Assembly: GCF_000004195.4 (NCBI RefSeq)
Contig: NC_030681.2
Span: forward strand, 255,003-319,002
Source of the DNA: Xenopus tropicalis
Taxonomy: Eukaryota; Chordata; Amphibia; Anura; Pipidae
Direction: 5' to 3'
DNA length: 64,000 nucleotides
Made by a program: the position numbers and the translations under genes. Each line of letters starts with the position of its first letter. Position 1 is the stretch's first letter. Below, piece after piece: positions 10,485-22,866 of this stretch. The notes beneath the pieces are model-generated. The model searched no databases, was not told the origin of the DNA, and was given only the letters and a program-made list of their open reading frames with translations.

Positions 10485-13400
10485 TCCTTTATATCAGCTT
10501 TTCCCCCATATCAGCTCTTCCCTTATATCAGCTCTTCCCTTATATCAGCTCTTCCCCCTATCAGCTCTTCCCCCATATCAGCTCTGTCCCCATATCAGCT
10601 CTGTCCCCCATATCAGCTCTGTCCCCCATATCAGCTCTGTCCCCCATATCAGCTCTGTCCCCCATACCAGCTCTAATATCAGCGCTTCCCTTATATCAGC
10701 TTTTCCCCCATATTATGATTAACATTTATCAGCTCTTATTTCAGCTCTTCTCTTATATCAGCTCTGCCCCATATCAGCTCTTATATCAGCTCTTATATCA
10801 GCTCTACCCCCATATCAGCTCTTATATCAGCTCTGCCCCCATATCAGCTCTAATATCAGGTCGGCCCCCATATCAGCTCTTATATCAGCTCTTCCCTTAT
10901 ATCAGCTCTCATATCAGCTCGGCCCCATATCAGCTCTTCCCCCATATTATTATTATTAACATTTATCAGCTCTTATTTTAGCTCTTCTCTTATATCAGCT
11001 CTTCCCTTATATCAGCTCTCATATCAGCTCGGCCCCCATATCAGCTCTTCCCCCATATTATTATTATTAACATTTATCAGCTCTTATTTTAGCTCTTCTC
11101 TTATATCAGCTCTGCCCCCATATCAGCTCTCATATCAGCTCAGCCCCCATATCAGCTCTTATATAAGCTTTTTCCCATATCAGCTCTTCCCCCATATTAT
11201 TATTATTAACATTTATCAGCTCTTATTTTAGCTCTTCTCTTATATCAACTCTGCCCCCATATCAGCTCTTCTCTTATATCAACTCTGCCCCCATATCAGC
11301 TCTTCCCTTATATCAGCTCTGCCCCCATATCAGCTCTCATATCAGCTCTGTCCCCATATCAGCTCTTATATCAGCTCTGCCCCCATATCAGCTCTCATAT
11401 CAGCTCAGCCCCCATATCAGCTCTTATATAAGCTTTTTCCCATATCAGCTCTTCCCCCATATTATTATTATTAACATTTATCAGCTCTTATTTTAGCTCT
11501 TCTCTTATATCAACTCTGCCCCCATATCAGCTCTTCTCTTATATCAACTCTGCCCCCATATCAGCTCTTTTCTTATATCAACTCTGCCCCCATATCAGCT
11601 CTTCCCTTATATCAGCTCTGCCCCCATATCAGCTCTTATACCAGCTCTGTCCCCATATCAGCTGCTATATTATCTCTGTCCCCATATCAGCTCTTATATC
11701 AGCTCTGTCCCCATATCAGCTGCAATGTCATCTCTGTCCCCATATCAGCTCTTATATAATCTCTGTCCCCATATCAGCTCTAATATCAGCTTTGTCCCCA
11801 TATCAGCTCTAATATCAGCTCTTCCCTTATATAAGCTCGGCCCCCATATCAGCTGTAATATCATCTCTGTCCCCATATCAGCTGCTATATCATCTCTGTC
11901 CCCATATCAGCTGCTATATTATCTCTGTCCCCATATCAGCTGCGATATAATCTCTGTCCCAATATCAGCTCTTATATAATTTCTGTCCCCATGTCAGCTC
12001 CTATATCAGCTCTTCCCTTATATCAGCTCTGCCCCCATATCAGCTCTAATATCAGCTAGGCCCCCATATCAGCTCTTATACCAGCTCTGTCCCCCATATC
12101 AGCTCTTATACCAGCTCTGTCCCCCATATCAGCTCTAATATCAGCTAGGCCCCCATATCAGCTCTTATATCAGCTTTGTCCCCATATCAGCTCTAATATC
12201 AGCTCTTCCCTTATATAAGCTCGGCCCCCATATCAGCTGTAATATCATCTCTGTCCCCATATCAGCTGCTATATCATCTCTGTCCCCATATCAGCTGCTA
12301 TATTATCTCTGTCCCCATATCAGCTGCGATATAATCTCTGTCCCAATATCAGCTCTTATATAATTTCTGTCCCCATGTCAGCTCTTATATCAGCTCTTCC
12401 CTTATATCAGCTCTGCCCCCATATCAGCTCTAATATCAGCTAGGCCCCCATATCAGCTCTTATACCAGCTCTGTCCCCCATATCAGCTCTTATACCAGCT
12501 CTGTCCCCATATCAGGTCTCGTATCAACTCAGCCCCCATATCAGCTCTTATACCAGCTCTGTCCCCATATCAGGTCTCGTATCAACTCAGCCCCCATATC
12601 AGCTCTTATATCAGCTCTGTCCCCATATCAGGTCTCGTATCAACTCAGCCCCCATATCAGCTCTTATATCAGTTCTTCCATTAAATCAGCTCTAATATCA
12701 GCTCTGTCCCCCATATCAGCCCTTCTCTTATATCAGCTCTCATATCAGCTCGGCCCCCATATCAGCTCTGACCCCAGATATACTCTGCCCCCATATCAGC
12801 TCTGTCTCCATATCAGCTCTTCCCTTAAATCAGCTCTTATATCAGCTCTGCCCCCATATCAGCTCTTCCCCCATATCAGCTCTGCCCCCATATCAGCTCT
12901 TCCCCCATATCAGCTCTTCCCCCATATCAGCTCTTCCCTTATATCAGCTCTGTCCTCATATCAGCTCTGCCCCCATATCAGCTCTTCCCCCATATCAGCT
13001 CTTCCCTTATATCAGCTCTAATATCAGCTCGACCCCCATATCAGCTCTTATATCAGCTCTTCCCCATTTCAGCTTTTCCCTTATATCAGCTCTTTCCCCA
13101 TATCAGCTCTTCCCCCATATCAGCTCTTCCCCCATATCAGCTCTTCCCCATATCAGCTCTTCCCTTATATCAGCTCTGCCTCCATATCAGCTCTTATATC
13201 AGCTCTGCCACCATATCAGCTCTTATATCAGCTCTGCCACCATATCAGCTCTTATATCAGCTCGGCCCCCCTATCAGCTCTTGTATCAGCTCTGCCCCCA
13301 TATTAGCTCTTATATCAGCTCTGTCCCCATATCAGCTCTTCTATCAGCTCTGTCCCCATATAAGCTCTTATATCAGCTCTTCCCTTATATCAGCTCTGCC

Positions 13401-15272
13401 ACCATATCAGCTCTTATATCAGCTCTTATATCAGCTCGGCCCCCCTTTCAGCTCTTGTATCAGCTCTGCCCCCATATCAGCTCTTATATCAGCTCTGCCC
13501 CCCATATCAGCCCTTCTCTTATATCAGCTCTCATATCAGCTCGACCTCCATATCAGCTTTATATCAGCTCGGCCCCCATATCAGCTCTGACCCCAGATAT
13601 ACTCTGCCCCCATATTAGCTCTGTCTCCATATCAGCTCTTCCCTTATATCAGCTCTTATATCAGCTCTGCCCCCATATCAGCTCTTATATCAGCTCTTTC
13701 CCCATATCAGCTCTACCCCCATATCAGCTCTTCCCTTATATCAGCTCTTCGCCCATCTTATTATTATTATCATTTATCAGCTCTTATTTTAGCTCTTCTC
13801 GTATATCAGCTCTGCCCCCATATCAGCTCTTCCCTTATATCAGCTCTGTCCCCATATCAGCTCTTCTATCAGCTCTGCCCCCCATATAAGCTCTTAGGGC
13901 TCTGGCACACGGGGAGATTAGTCGCCCGCGACAAATCTCCCTTGTCACGGGCGACTAATCTCCCCGAGTTGCCATGACCCGCCATCCCACCGGCGAACAT
14001 GTAAGTCGCCGGTGGGATGGCACACGCGGCGGCGCTATTTTCCGAAATCGCCGAAAAAGACTCGCGAGTCCTTTTCGGCGATTTCGGGAAATCGCGCCGC
14101 GTGTGCCATTCCGCCTGCGACTTACATGTTCGCCGGTGGGATGGCGGGTCATGACAACTTGGGGAGATTAGTCGCCCGCGAACATGGAGTTTTGTCGCGG
14201 GCGACTAATTTCCCCGTGTGCCAGAGCCCTTATATCAGCTCTTCCCTTATATCAGGTCTAATATCAGCTCGGCCCCCCATATCAGCTCTTCCCTTATATC
14301 AGCTTTGTCCCCATATCAGCTTTGCCCCTAAATCAGCTCTTATATCAGCTCTGTCCCCCATATCAGCTCTTCCCTTATATCAGTTCTGCCCCCATATCAG
14401 CTCTTATATCAGCTCTGCCCCCATATCAGCTCTTATATCAGCTCCTATTTCAGCTATGCCCTCATATCAGCTCTTATATCAGCTCTGCCCCCATATCAGC
14501 TCTTATATCAGCTCTGTCCCCATATCAGCTCTTATATCAGCTCTGTCCCCATATCAGCTCTTATATCAGCTCCTATTTCAGCTATGCCCTCATATCAGCT
14601 CTTATATCAGCTCTGCCCCCATATCAGCTCTTATATCAGCTCTGTCCCCATATCAGCTCTTATATCAGCTCTGCCCCCATATCAGCTCTTATATCAGCTC
14701 TGTCCCCATATCAGCTCTTATATCAGCTCTGTCCCCATATCAGCTCTTATATCAGCTCTGTCCCCATATCAGCTCTTATATCAGCTCTGCCCCCATATAA
14801 GCTCTTATATCAGCTCTGCCCCCATATCAGCTCTTATATCAGCTCCTATTTCAGCTATGCCCTCATATCAGCTCTTATATCAGCTCTGCCCCCATATCAG
14901 CTCTTATATCAGCTCTGTCCCCATATCAGCTCTTATATCAGCTCTGTCCCCATATCAACTCTTATATCAGCTCTGTCCCCATATCAGCTCTTATATCAGC
15001 TCTGCCCCCATATAAGCTCTTATATCAGCTCTGCCCCCATATCAGCTCTTATATCAGCTCTGCCCCCATATCAGCTCCTATTTCAGCTATGCCCCCATAT
15101 CAGCTCTTATATCAGCTCTGTCCCCATATCAGCTCTTATATCAGCTCTGCCCCCATATAAGCTCTTATATCAACTCTGCCCCCATATCAGCTCTTATATC
15201 AGCTCTGCCCCCATATCAGCTCTTATATCAGCTCTGTCCCCATATCAGCTCTTATATCAGCTGTGTCTCATA
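10485..15272. repeat. Large minisatellite built on CATATCAGCTC, about 4.8 kb
   Basis: Units alternate CCCCCATATCAGCTC with TTATATCAGCTC and variants (TCATATCAGCTCGG, TTCCCTTATATCAGC). A subfamily with TTATTATTAACATTTATCAG recurs in the left part. Longer duplicated blocks are visible; for example the segment around 11800-12000 is repeated at about 12175-12375. A MITE interrupts the array at 13897-14229. Confidence 0.95.
13897..14229. mobile_element. Foldback MITE, Harbinger-like (TTA duplication)
   Basis: The ends are GGGCTCTGGCACACGGGGAG and its reverse complement, and they are flanked by TTA at 13894-13896 and 14230-14232. The 333-bp element is inverted over nearly its whole length: CGCCGGTGGGATGG, ACTTACATGTTCGCC and TTTCGGCGATTTCG each have partners on the other arm. 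There is no transposase. A TTA/TWA duplication is typical of PIF/Harbinger elements; the assignment is inferred from that alone. The same reading frame appears on both strands because the element is a palindrome. Confidence 0.8.
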
Positions 15273-15805
15273 TAAGTAAAGGTATATAGAGCAGTGAGTC
15301 ACGGAATAGCATCCCCACCACATAACCAAGTATGGGCAAATGGAAGTGGCATCTTTAGAGTTTTAATCAGTTAGAGCCAGTGGGTGCTGACACCCTGAGC
15401 TCATTATATACAGTGAGAAGCAGCGGGTACTGACACCCTGAGCTCATTATATACAATGAGAGGCAGTGGGTGCTGACACCCCGAGCTCATTATATACAAT
15501 GAGAGGCAGTGGGTACTGACACCCTGAGCTCATTATTTACAGTTAAAGAAAATGGGTCTTAGCACCCCAAGGTAGAGTTCGGCACTTTTTATAAAATGTA
15601 ATAAAATTCATAGAGGGCTGAGATTAAGTTCTAGCGAAAAGTAGCATTTTTTTACTCTTTCCCTCTGACATCTAATTAAGGGGGGGAGTTAATCAGGTAT
15701 CAGGCTTCCTGTTCCATGTAATAAATATTTAGCAGCCCTTAAAAACCAAAAGGTGTTTAGAAAATAAAAAGCTGTTATACCAAGAATTACACTTGGGAGA
15801 CTGCA
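15273..15805. repeat. Short four-copy repeat and flanking unique DNA
   Basis: Four copies of a unit of about 51 bp (GGTACTGACACCCTGAGCTC plus ATTATATACA) lie at 15372-15545. The remainder (to 15805) is unique and AT-rich with no gene that I can support. Confidence 0.8.
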
Positions 15806-16093
15806 GTGAGTACCCAGTGTGAGGGTGAGTGCCAGTGTGAGTGCTAGTGTGAGTACCCAGTGTGAGGGTGAGTACCCAGAGTGAGGGTGAGTGACCAGTG
15901 TGAGGGTGAGTGACCAGTGTGAGGGTGAGTACCCAGTGTGAGGGTGAGTGACCAGTGTGAGGGTGAGTGACCAGTGTGAGGGTGAGTACCCAGTATGAGG
16001 GTGAGTGCCAGTGTGAGGGTGAGTACCCAGTGTGAGTGCCAGTGTGAGGGTGAGTACCAGTGTGAGTACCCAGTGTGAGGGTGAGTGCCAGGA
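15806..16093. repeat. Minisatellite, 18-19 bp unit
   Basis: Units of GTGAGGGTGAGTACCCAGT alternate with shorter GTGAGTGCCAGT forms, about 15 copies. Confidence 0.95.
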
Positions 16094-17035
16094 CATATTC
16101 CCCCCCCTTGTACACCCCGTAAACTAAATATTTGCCCAGTGACTCGCAGGGGCCCATTCCCCTATACAGAGCAGCTTCAGTACTTGGGTGTCGGTGGGTT
16201 CCCCCCATGAACCCCTCTTTAACTCTTTCCCCAACACTCACTTTATTCCCCTGTAACCAGTCTTTTGGCTGTCTCGCTGCCTGACCCACTGTCTCTTGGG
16301 ATTCACTTCCTGACATTTTCCTTTAGAATCTCTGGTTCTGGTTGAGAATTTGTTGTTCCACCAATAATGGCAAGCCGGCCCAAACAGAACCGGCCCAAAC
16401 AGAACCCTCCCAGCCCAATGTCCCACAGATACAGGGAGAAGGTTCTAATGCTGAATGGGTTTGTCTCTAAGCCTAAAAGTTCTATTTTGGCTCCATCCCC
16501 CCACAAAAGTGGATTCTCCCAGTTTCCTTCTGGTTTGTCACATGATCTTTAGCAAACTGTAGGGGCTCAGCAATATTTTGGGGTTCCTCCTTGCTCCCCT
16601 GCCATACACCCCCTGATGGTGGGACTCATGAACATCAACATTGGCCAATGGGAGACCTTCAGTTGCCTAGAAGCTCCCCTGGGCTCCTGGGTGGGACCTC
16701 TCCGGCTATTAGGTGCCACCTTGCAGTTGGTCTTATTGATGGGCAACCACTTCTGGGCGGGGTAACAACGGGCTTGAATTCCCCCATTTGTACACAATCT
16801 GTCTGACTGCTGATTGGTGGAGGGCAGACCCATTAGAGAGAGTCTGTAACCTTTCCCAGCTTTATGGGCACCAACAACTCTTTAAATTCTATGAGAACCT
16901 TAAGGAGTCACTTACTTTTGCCCCACCCCACTGATATGCTATTGGGTCATTTATTTTCAATAAATACTGGAGCAAATCATTTTTGTTTCTTCTACTTTTA
17001 AGACTTGTTTGAACATCAGATGATGTTTAAGTCAC
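16094..17035. other. Unique intergenic sequence, nothing recognised
   Basis: About 940 bases are without tandem structure. An AATAAA occurs at about 16969 (TTCAATAAATACTGG) but no upstream coding exon is visible on the + strand. It may include an old dispersed repeat. Confidence 0.4.
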
Positions 17036-18357
17036 AGAGAGGAGTTAATGTGATCAGAAAGGGAGAGGGAGGAGTTAATATGATCAGACGAGAGGGAGGA
17101 GTTAATATGATCAGAGAAGGAGAGGGAGGGGTTGATATGATCAGAGAAGATGAGGGAGGGGTTAATATGATCAGAGGAGGAGAGGGAGGGGTTAATATGA
17201 TCAGAGAAGGAGCGGGAGGAGTTAATATGATCAGAGGAGAGGGAGGAGTTAATATGATCAGAGAAGGAGAGGGAGGGGTTGATATGATCAGAGAAGATGA
17301 GGGAGGGGTTAATATGATCAGAGGAGGAGAGGGAGGGGTTAATATGATCAGAGAAGGAGCGGGAGGAGTTAATATGATCAGAGGAGAGGGAGGAGTTAAT
17401 ATGATCAGAGAAGAGAGGGAGGAGTTAATATGATCAGAGAAGGAGAGGGAGGAGTTAAATGATCAGAGAAGAGAGGAAGGAGTTAATATGATCAGAGAAT
17501 GAGAGGGAGAAGTTAATATGATCATAGAAGGAGAGGGAGCAGTTAATATGATCAGAGAAGAGAGGGAGGAGTTAATATGATCAGAGAAGGAGAGGGAGGA
17601 GTTAATAGGATCAGAGAAGAGAGGGAGGAGTTAATATGATCATTGAAGGAGAGGGAGGAGATAATAGGATCAGAGAAGATAGGGAGAAGTTAATATGATC
17701 AGAGAAGGATAGGGAGTAGTTAATATGATCAGAGAAGAGAGAGGGAGGAGTTAATATGATCAGAGAAGAGAGAGGGAGGAGTTAATATGATCAGAGAAGA
17801 GAGAGGGAGGAGTTAATATGATCAGAGAAGAGAGAGGGAGGAGTTAATATGATCAGAGAAGATGAGGGAGGGGTTAATATGATCAGAGGAGAGGGAGGAG
17901 TTAATATGATCAGAGAAGAGAGGGAGGAGTTAATATGATCAGAGGAGAGAGAGGGAGGAGTTAATATGATCAGAGAAGAGAGAGGGAGGAGTTAATATGA
18001 TCAGAGAAGATGAGGGAGGGGTTAATATGATCAGAGGAGAGGGAGGAGTTAATATGATCAGAGAAGGAGAGGGAGGAGTTAATATGATCAGAGGAGAGAG
18101 AGGAGTTAATATGATCAGAGAAGGAGAGGGAGGGGTTAATATGATCAGAGAAGGAGAGTTAGGAATTAATATGATCAGAGAATGAGAGGGAGGAGTTAAT
18201 ATGATCATAGAAGGAGAGGGAGGAGTTAATATGATCAGAGAAGAGAGGGAGGAGTTAATATGATCATAGAAGGAGAGGGAGGAGTTAATATGATCAGAGA
18301 AGAGAGGGAGGAGTTAAAATGATCAGAGAAGGAGAGGGAGGAGTTAATATGATCAGA
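17036..18357. repeat. Minisatellite, about 27 bp unit
   Basis: Units of GGAGTTAATATGATCAGAGA plus a purine-rich AGGAGAGG tail, about 48 copies. Each unit carries a TGATCA palindrome. Confidence 0.95.
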
Positions 18358-19255
18358 TCAGCTGGGGTTAAAGGGTTAAAGTTATGCTGTACGACAGGGG
18401 TGGGCATATAAATCCCATGTAGCCCCCCATCTGGCCCTCACTGCTCACACCGGGGCACAAAGGGGCAGGGAAGGCAGGAGAGAAGTCTGGTTCTATAGGA
18501 TATAATGGGACCCAGACACGAGGCACCATATTGCTTTTGGGCATAATGCCCCATGGGTAATTCTATTGCTTCACTACTATAGTGGGTTGGGTGTCGCCCA
18601 TAAAGTGCCCAATGAAACCATCAGGGCTACACCCACCCCACTATCTCACTTGTGCCCCCCCACAGGTTACCTAAGGGGACCCTCCTAAGGAGCTGGCTCA
18701 CCAAATCCCGCCCCCGGCTGCTGCTGTTCATCGCCGGCTTAAAGAGACCCCAGGCCACTCTGATGAGGAGGAAGAGGATGAAACGCACCAAGATAGCAAA
18801 GGCCACGTAAGCGGTAAATAGAGGGGTAGAAGGGGCAGAAATGACAGAATGTGGGGGTCCCCGAGAGCAAGTGGGACCCCATAGTCTGGCATCAAGCAAT
18901 CGGCATGTAACTCCCAGCAGCCTCGCTGAGCATTCCCCTAGAGATGATTGTTGCCCCACTGGGGTTAAATGCACAGCCAGGGCAGGTCCCAACTACAGAC
19001 CAGTTGTACCCCAGTTGGGGCTGATCAGGGCCACACATACAGGAGTGGTATCAATGTAGCAAAAATCTTTACTTACATAATACCCAATGCGCTTCCACCT
19101 TCCCCAAATAGTGGGGTTCATTGACTGGGGCACCTAATGTCCAGTACAGTGAGCGCCACAGAATGTGGGGTTTGCCCCACTGACTCAGGGGCGGTTCTAT
19201 TGGACTCACATTCACAGAACTGGATCAAACTGGAAGAGCAAATTGGGACTATCTG
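18358..19255. other. Unique intergenic block around the exon-like island
   Basis: Apart from the island at 18676-18806 I see no supportable gene. CCTGGGCAACTCC-type or tandem structure is absent. Confidence 0.4.
18676..18806 (+). other. Exon-like island with acidic tract (unassigned)
   Basis: A pyrimidine tract with CCCCCCCACAG (to 18665) is followed by TAAG (to 18675), and a donor GCCAC|GTAAGCGG follows at 18807. Read from 18676 in phase 1 it gives DPPKELAHQIPPPAAAVHRR, LKETPGHS and DEEEEDETHQDSKGH, ending in phase 0. Using the better CACAG acceptor instead gives an early stop in this phase. On the opposite strand the same DNA reads as a hydrophobic segment (YVAFAILVRFILFLLIRVAW) with a donor TTG|GTGAGC, so strand is uncertain. 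No family is recognised. Confidence 0.2.
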
Positions 19256-20482
19256 CCCAGACTTCACCCTTCTACCCAGACTTCACCCTTCTACCCAGAC
19301 TTCACCCTTCTACCCAGACTTCTCCCTTCTACCCAGACTTTGCCCTTCTACCCAGACTTCTCCCTTCTACCCAGACTTCTCCCTTCTACCCAGACTTTGC
19401 CCTTCCACCCAGACTTCTCCCTTCTACCCAGACTTCTCCCTTCTACCCAGACTTCTCCCTTCTACCCAGACTTCTCCCTTCTACCCAGACTTCTCCCTTC
19501 TACCCAAACTTTGCCCTTCTACCCAGACTTCTCCCTTCTACCCAGACTTCTCCATAGTACCCAGACTTCTCCCTTCTACCCAGACTTCTCCATAGTACCC
19601 AGACTTCTCCCTTCTACCCAGACTTCTCCCTACTACCCAGACTTCGCCCTTCTACCCAGACTTCTCCCTTCTACCCAGACTTCTCCATAGTACCCAGACT
19701 TCTCCCTTGTACCCAGACTTCTCCCTACTACCCAGACTTTGCCCTTCTACACAGACTTTGCCCTTCTACCCAGACTTCTCCCTTCTACCCATACTTTGCC
19801 CTTCTACCCAGATTTCTCCCTTCTACCCAGACTTCTCCATAGTACCCAGACTTCTCCCTTCTACCCAGACGTCTCCCTAATAACCAGACTTCTCCCTTCT
19901 ACCCAGACTTTGCCCTTCTACCCAGACTTCTCCCTACTACCCAGACTTCTCCCTTCTACCCAGACTTCTCCCTACTACCCAGACTTCTCCCTTCTACCCA
20001 GACTTCTCCCTACTACCCAGACTTCTCCCTTCTACCCAGACTTCTCCATAGTACCCAGACTTCTCCCTTCTACCCAGACTTCTCCCTTCTACCCAGACTT
20101 CTCCATAGTACCCAGACTTCTCCCTTCTACCCAGACGTCTCCCTAATAACCAGACTTCTCCCTTCTACCCAGACTTTGCCCTTCTACCCAGACTTCTCCC
20201 TACTACCCAGACTTCTCCCTTCTACCCAGACTTCTCCCTACTACCCAGACTTCTCCCTTCTACCCAGACTTCTCCATAGTACCCAGACTTCTCCCTTCTA
20301 CCCAGACTTCTCCCTTCTACCCAGACTTCTCCATAGTACCCAGACTTCTCCCTTCTACCCAGACTTCTCCCTTCTACCCAGACTTCTCCCTTCTACCCAG
20401 ACTTCACCCTTCTACTCAGACTTCTCCCTTCTACCCAGACTTCTCCCTTCTACCCAGACTTCTCCCTTCTACCCAGACTTCA
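19256..20482. repeat. Minisatellite, 19 bp unit, about 64 copies
   Basis: The unit is TTCTACCCAGACTTCTCCC with TTTGCCC, CATAGTACC and CTACTACC variants. Blocks are duplicated: the run with ACGTCTCCCTAATAACCAG occurs at about 19867 and again at about 20130. Confidence 0.95.
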
Positions 20483-20947
20483 TCCTGCAGAGAATTTGTA
20501 GCCAGTCACTGAATGCAGAAACGAGTGAATTGGGCGACCAGTTATAGCTAAGACTGCTACTTGTTAACATATAATAATAATAATCATCATTATCATCATG
20601 GACAGGCCACTATTAACCAGTAATATTATAAGGAAAGATAGAGACCCCTCCCACTAGGTACTGGGGTATAGAAAGACATTGGGGGTACAGTAGAGTCAGA
20701 TCACTCTCATATTGGGTAGACAACAAAATGTTGCCCCTCACACTGGGCATTGTGGGTAAAAGACAAATAGAGACCAGTAACAGTGGGTAGAGACATTGTT
20801 GTTATAGCCCAGCAATCCATGACACTGGCCCATTGGAGTGTAAGCTGTTGTGCCAAACAATTAGTAAATAATCCCCATTGTCTGCAGTTCTGCCACTGGC
20901 ACCGTTGTACAGATGGAGGGCAAGTGATAGGCAAGTGCTGGGGATGG
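20483..20947. other. Unique intergenic sequence
   Basis: A short AATAATAATCATCATTATC tract is at about 20568-20598. No gene is supported. Confidence 0.5.
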
Positions 20948-21618
20948 GGCTGCAATGGGGGGGCTCATTGCTAGGTGAGTGCTGGGGGTGGGGTTGCCAT
21001 GGGGGGGCTCATTGCTAGGTGAGTGCTGGGGGTGGGGTTGCCATGGGGGGGGCTCATTGCTAGGTGAGTGCTGGGGAATGGGTTGCCATGGGGGGGCTCA
21101 TTGCTAGGCGAGTGCTGGGGGTGGGGTTGCCATGGGGGGGCTCATTGCTAGGCGAGTGCTGGGGCTGCCATGGGGGGGGCTCATTGCTAGGTGAGTGCTG
21201 GGGATGGGGTTGCCATGGGGGGCTCATTGCTAGGCGAGTGCTGGGGGTGGGGTTGCCATGGGGGGGCTCATTGCTAGGCGAGTGCTGGGGCTGCCCTTGG
21301 GGGGCTCATTGCTAGGTGAGTGCTGGGGCTGCCATGGGTGGGGCTCATTGCTAGGCGAGTGCTGGGGCTGCCATGGGGGGGTTCATTGCTAGGCGAGTGC
21401 TGGGGCTGCCATGGGGGGGCTCATTGCTAGGCGAGTGCTGGGCTGCCATGGGGAGGCTCATTGCTAGGCGAGTGCTGGGGCTGCCATGGGGGGGTTCATT
21501 GCTAGGCGAGTGCTGGGGCTGCCCTTGGGGGGCTCATTGCTAGGTGAGTGCTGGGGCTGCCATGGGGGGGCTCATTGCTAGGCGAGTGCTGGGGCTGCCA
21601 TGGGGGGGCTCATTGCTA
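20948..21618. repeat. Minisatellite, 35-46 bp unit
   Basis: Units contain GCTCATTGCTAGGCGAGTGC plus TGGGGCTGCCATGGGGGG, with a longer form that adds GGGTGGGGTTG; about 17 copies. Confidence 0.95.
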
Positions 21619-21657
21619 CGGGGAACTCTACTCTCAGAACAACATTTCTCTTTGCAG

Positions 21658-21751
21658 GGTGAGTGCGCGGTCCCCCCACTTTAGTGAGGAGGTGCCGGTG
21701 AGACCCCGGGGAGATTCCTGCGGCCGGCACACACGGACAAGGGAAAACTGA
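21658..21751 (+). other. Exon-like island with strong acceptor (unassigned)
   Basis: ACATTTCTCTTTGCAG ends at 21657, a strong 3' splice site placed right after the array. In phase 0 it reads GECAVPPL and stops at TAG 21682-21684. In another phase it stays open to TGA at 21749-21751. It is compatible in phase with the island at 18676-18806. No AATAAA follows closely. The evidence is weak. Confidence 0.2.
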
Positions 21752-21864
21752 ACCAATCACAGAGGAGAAATGGGAAGGTCGAACCCCCAGTCTGTGTATG
21801 AGATCTCATTAATACATCAATATTGTCTGTACTCAGTGTCTGAGTCTTTATTCTGCTACCGGGA

Positions 21865-22866
21865 ACCCTCCTCCCAAAGGGGAACCAACCTCCCAAAGGG
21901 GAACCCTCCTCCCAAAGGGGAACCTTTATCCCAAAGGGGAACCCTCCTCCCAAAGGGGAACCTTTATCCCAAAGGGGAACCTTTATCCCAAAGGGCAACC
22001 CTCCTCCCAAAGGGGAACCCACCTCCCAAAGGGGAACCCACCTCCCAAAGGGGAACCTTTATCCCAAAGAGCAACCCTCCTCCCAAAGGGCAACCCTCCT
22101 CCCAAAGGGGAACCCTCCTACCAAAGGGAAACCAACCTCCCAAAGGGGAACCTTTATCCCAAAGGGGAACCTTTATCCCAAAGGGCAACCCTCCTCCCAA
22201 AGGGGAACCCACCTCCCAAAGGGGAACCCACCTCCCAAAGGGGAACCTTTATCCCAAAGAGCAACCCTCCTCCCAAAGGGCAACCCTCCTCCCAAAGGGG
22301 AACCCTCCTACCAAAGGGAAACCAACCTCCCAAAGGGAAACCTTTATCCCAAAGAGGAACCTTAATCCCAAAGGGCAACTCTCCTCCCAAAGGGGAACCC
22401 TCCTCCCAAACGGGAACCCACCTCCCAATGGGCATCCCACCTCCCAAAGGGAAACCTTTATACCAAAGAGGAACCTTCATCCAAAAGGGGAACCTTTATC
22501 CCAAAGAGGAACCTTCATCCCAAAGGGCAACACTCCTCCCAAAGGGGAAATTTTATCCCAAAGGGCAACCCACCTCCCAAAGGGCAACACTCCTTCCAAA
22601 GGGGAAATTTTATCCCAAAGGGGAACCTTCATCCCAAAGGGCAACACTCCTCCCAAAGGGAAAATTTTATCCCAAAGGGCAACCCACCTCCCAAAGGGCA
22701 ACACTCCTTCCAAAGGGGAAATTTTATCCCAAAGGGGAACCTTCATCCCAAAGGGCAACACTCCTCCCAAAGGGAAAATTTTATCCCAAAGGGCAACCCA
22801 CCTCCCAAATGGGAAATTTTATCCCAAAGAGGAACCTTCATCCCAAAGGGCAACCCTCCTCCCAAA
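21865..22866. repeat. Minisatellite, 19-20 bp unit, target of the LTR element
   Basis: Units are TCCCAAAGGGGAACC with CTCCTC, CACC, TTTAT or TTCAT linkers. Longer blocks (22480-22850) repeat every 120 bases or so. The same sequence (CACCTCCCAAAGGGCAACA) resumes at 30851-30872 on the other side of the retrotransposon, showing that the element landed in this array. Confidence 0.95.

Noticed and set aside
13955..14171. Arg-rich open frames on both strands
   Set aside because: They are the same reading of a palindromic MITE from both strands.
16367..16552. Short open frame starting MASRPKQNRPKQNPP
   Set aside because: There is no similarity, no splice context and no conservation evidence; likely chance.
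9896..21751. Idea that the islands are a T-cell receptor-like or pre-TCR alpha gene
   Set aside because: The membrane stretch with a Lys is suggestive and PTCRA is a nearby gene in mammals, but it lies on the other side of GNMT there, and no Ig-domain exon or sequence match is visible.
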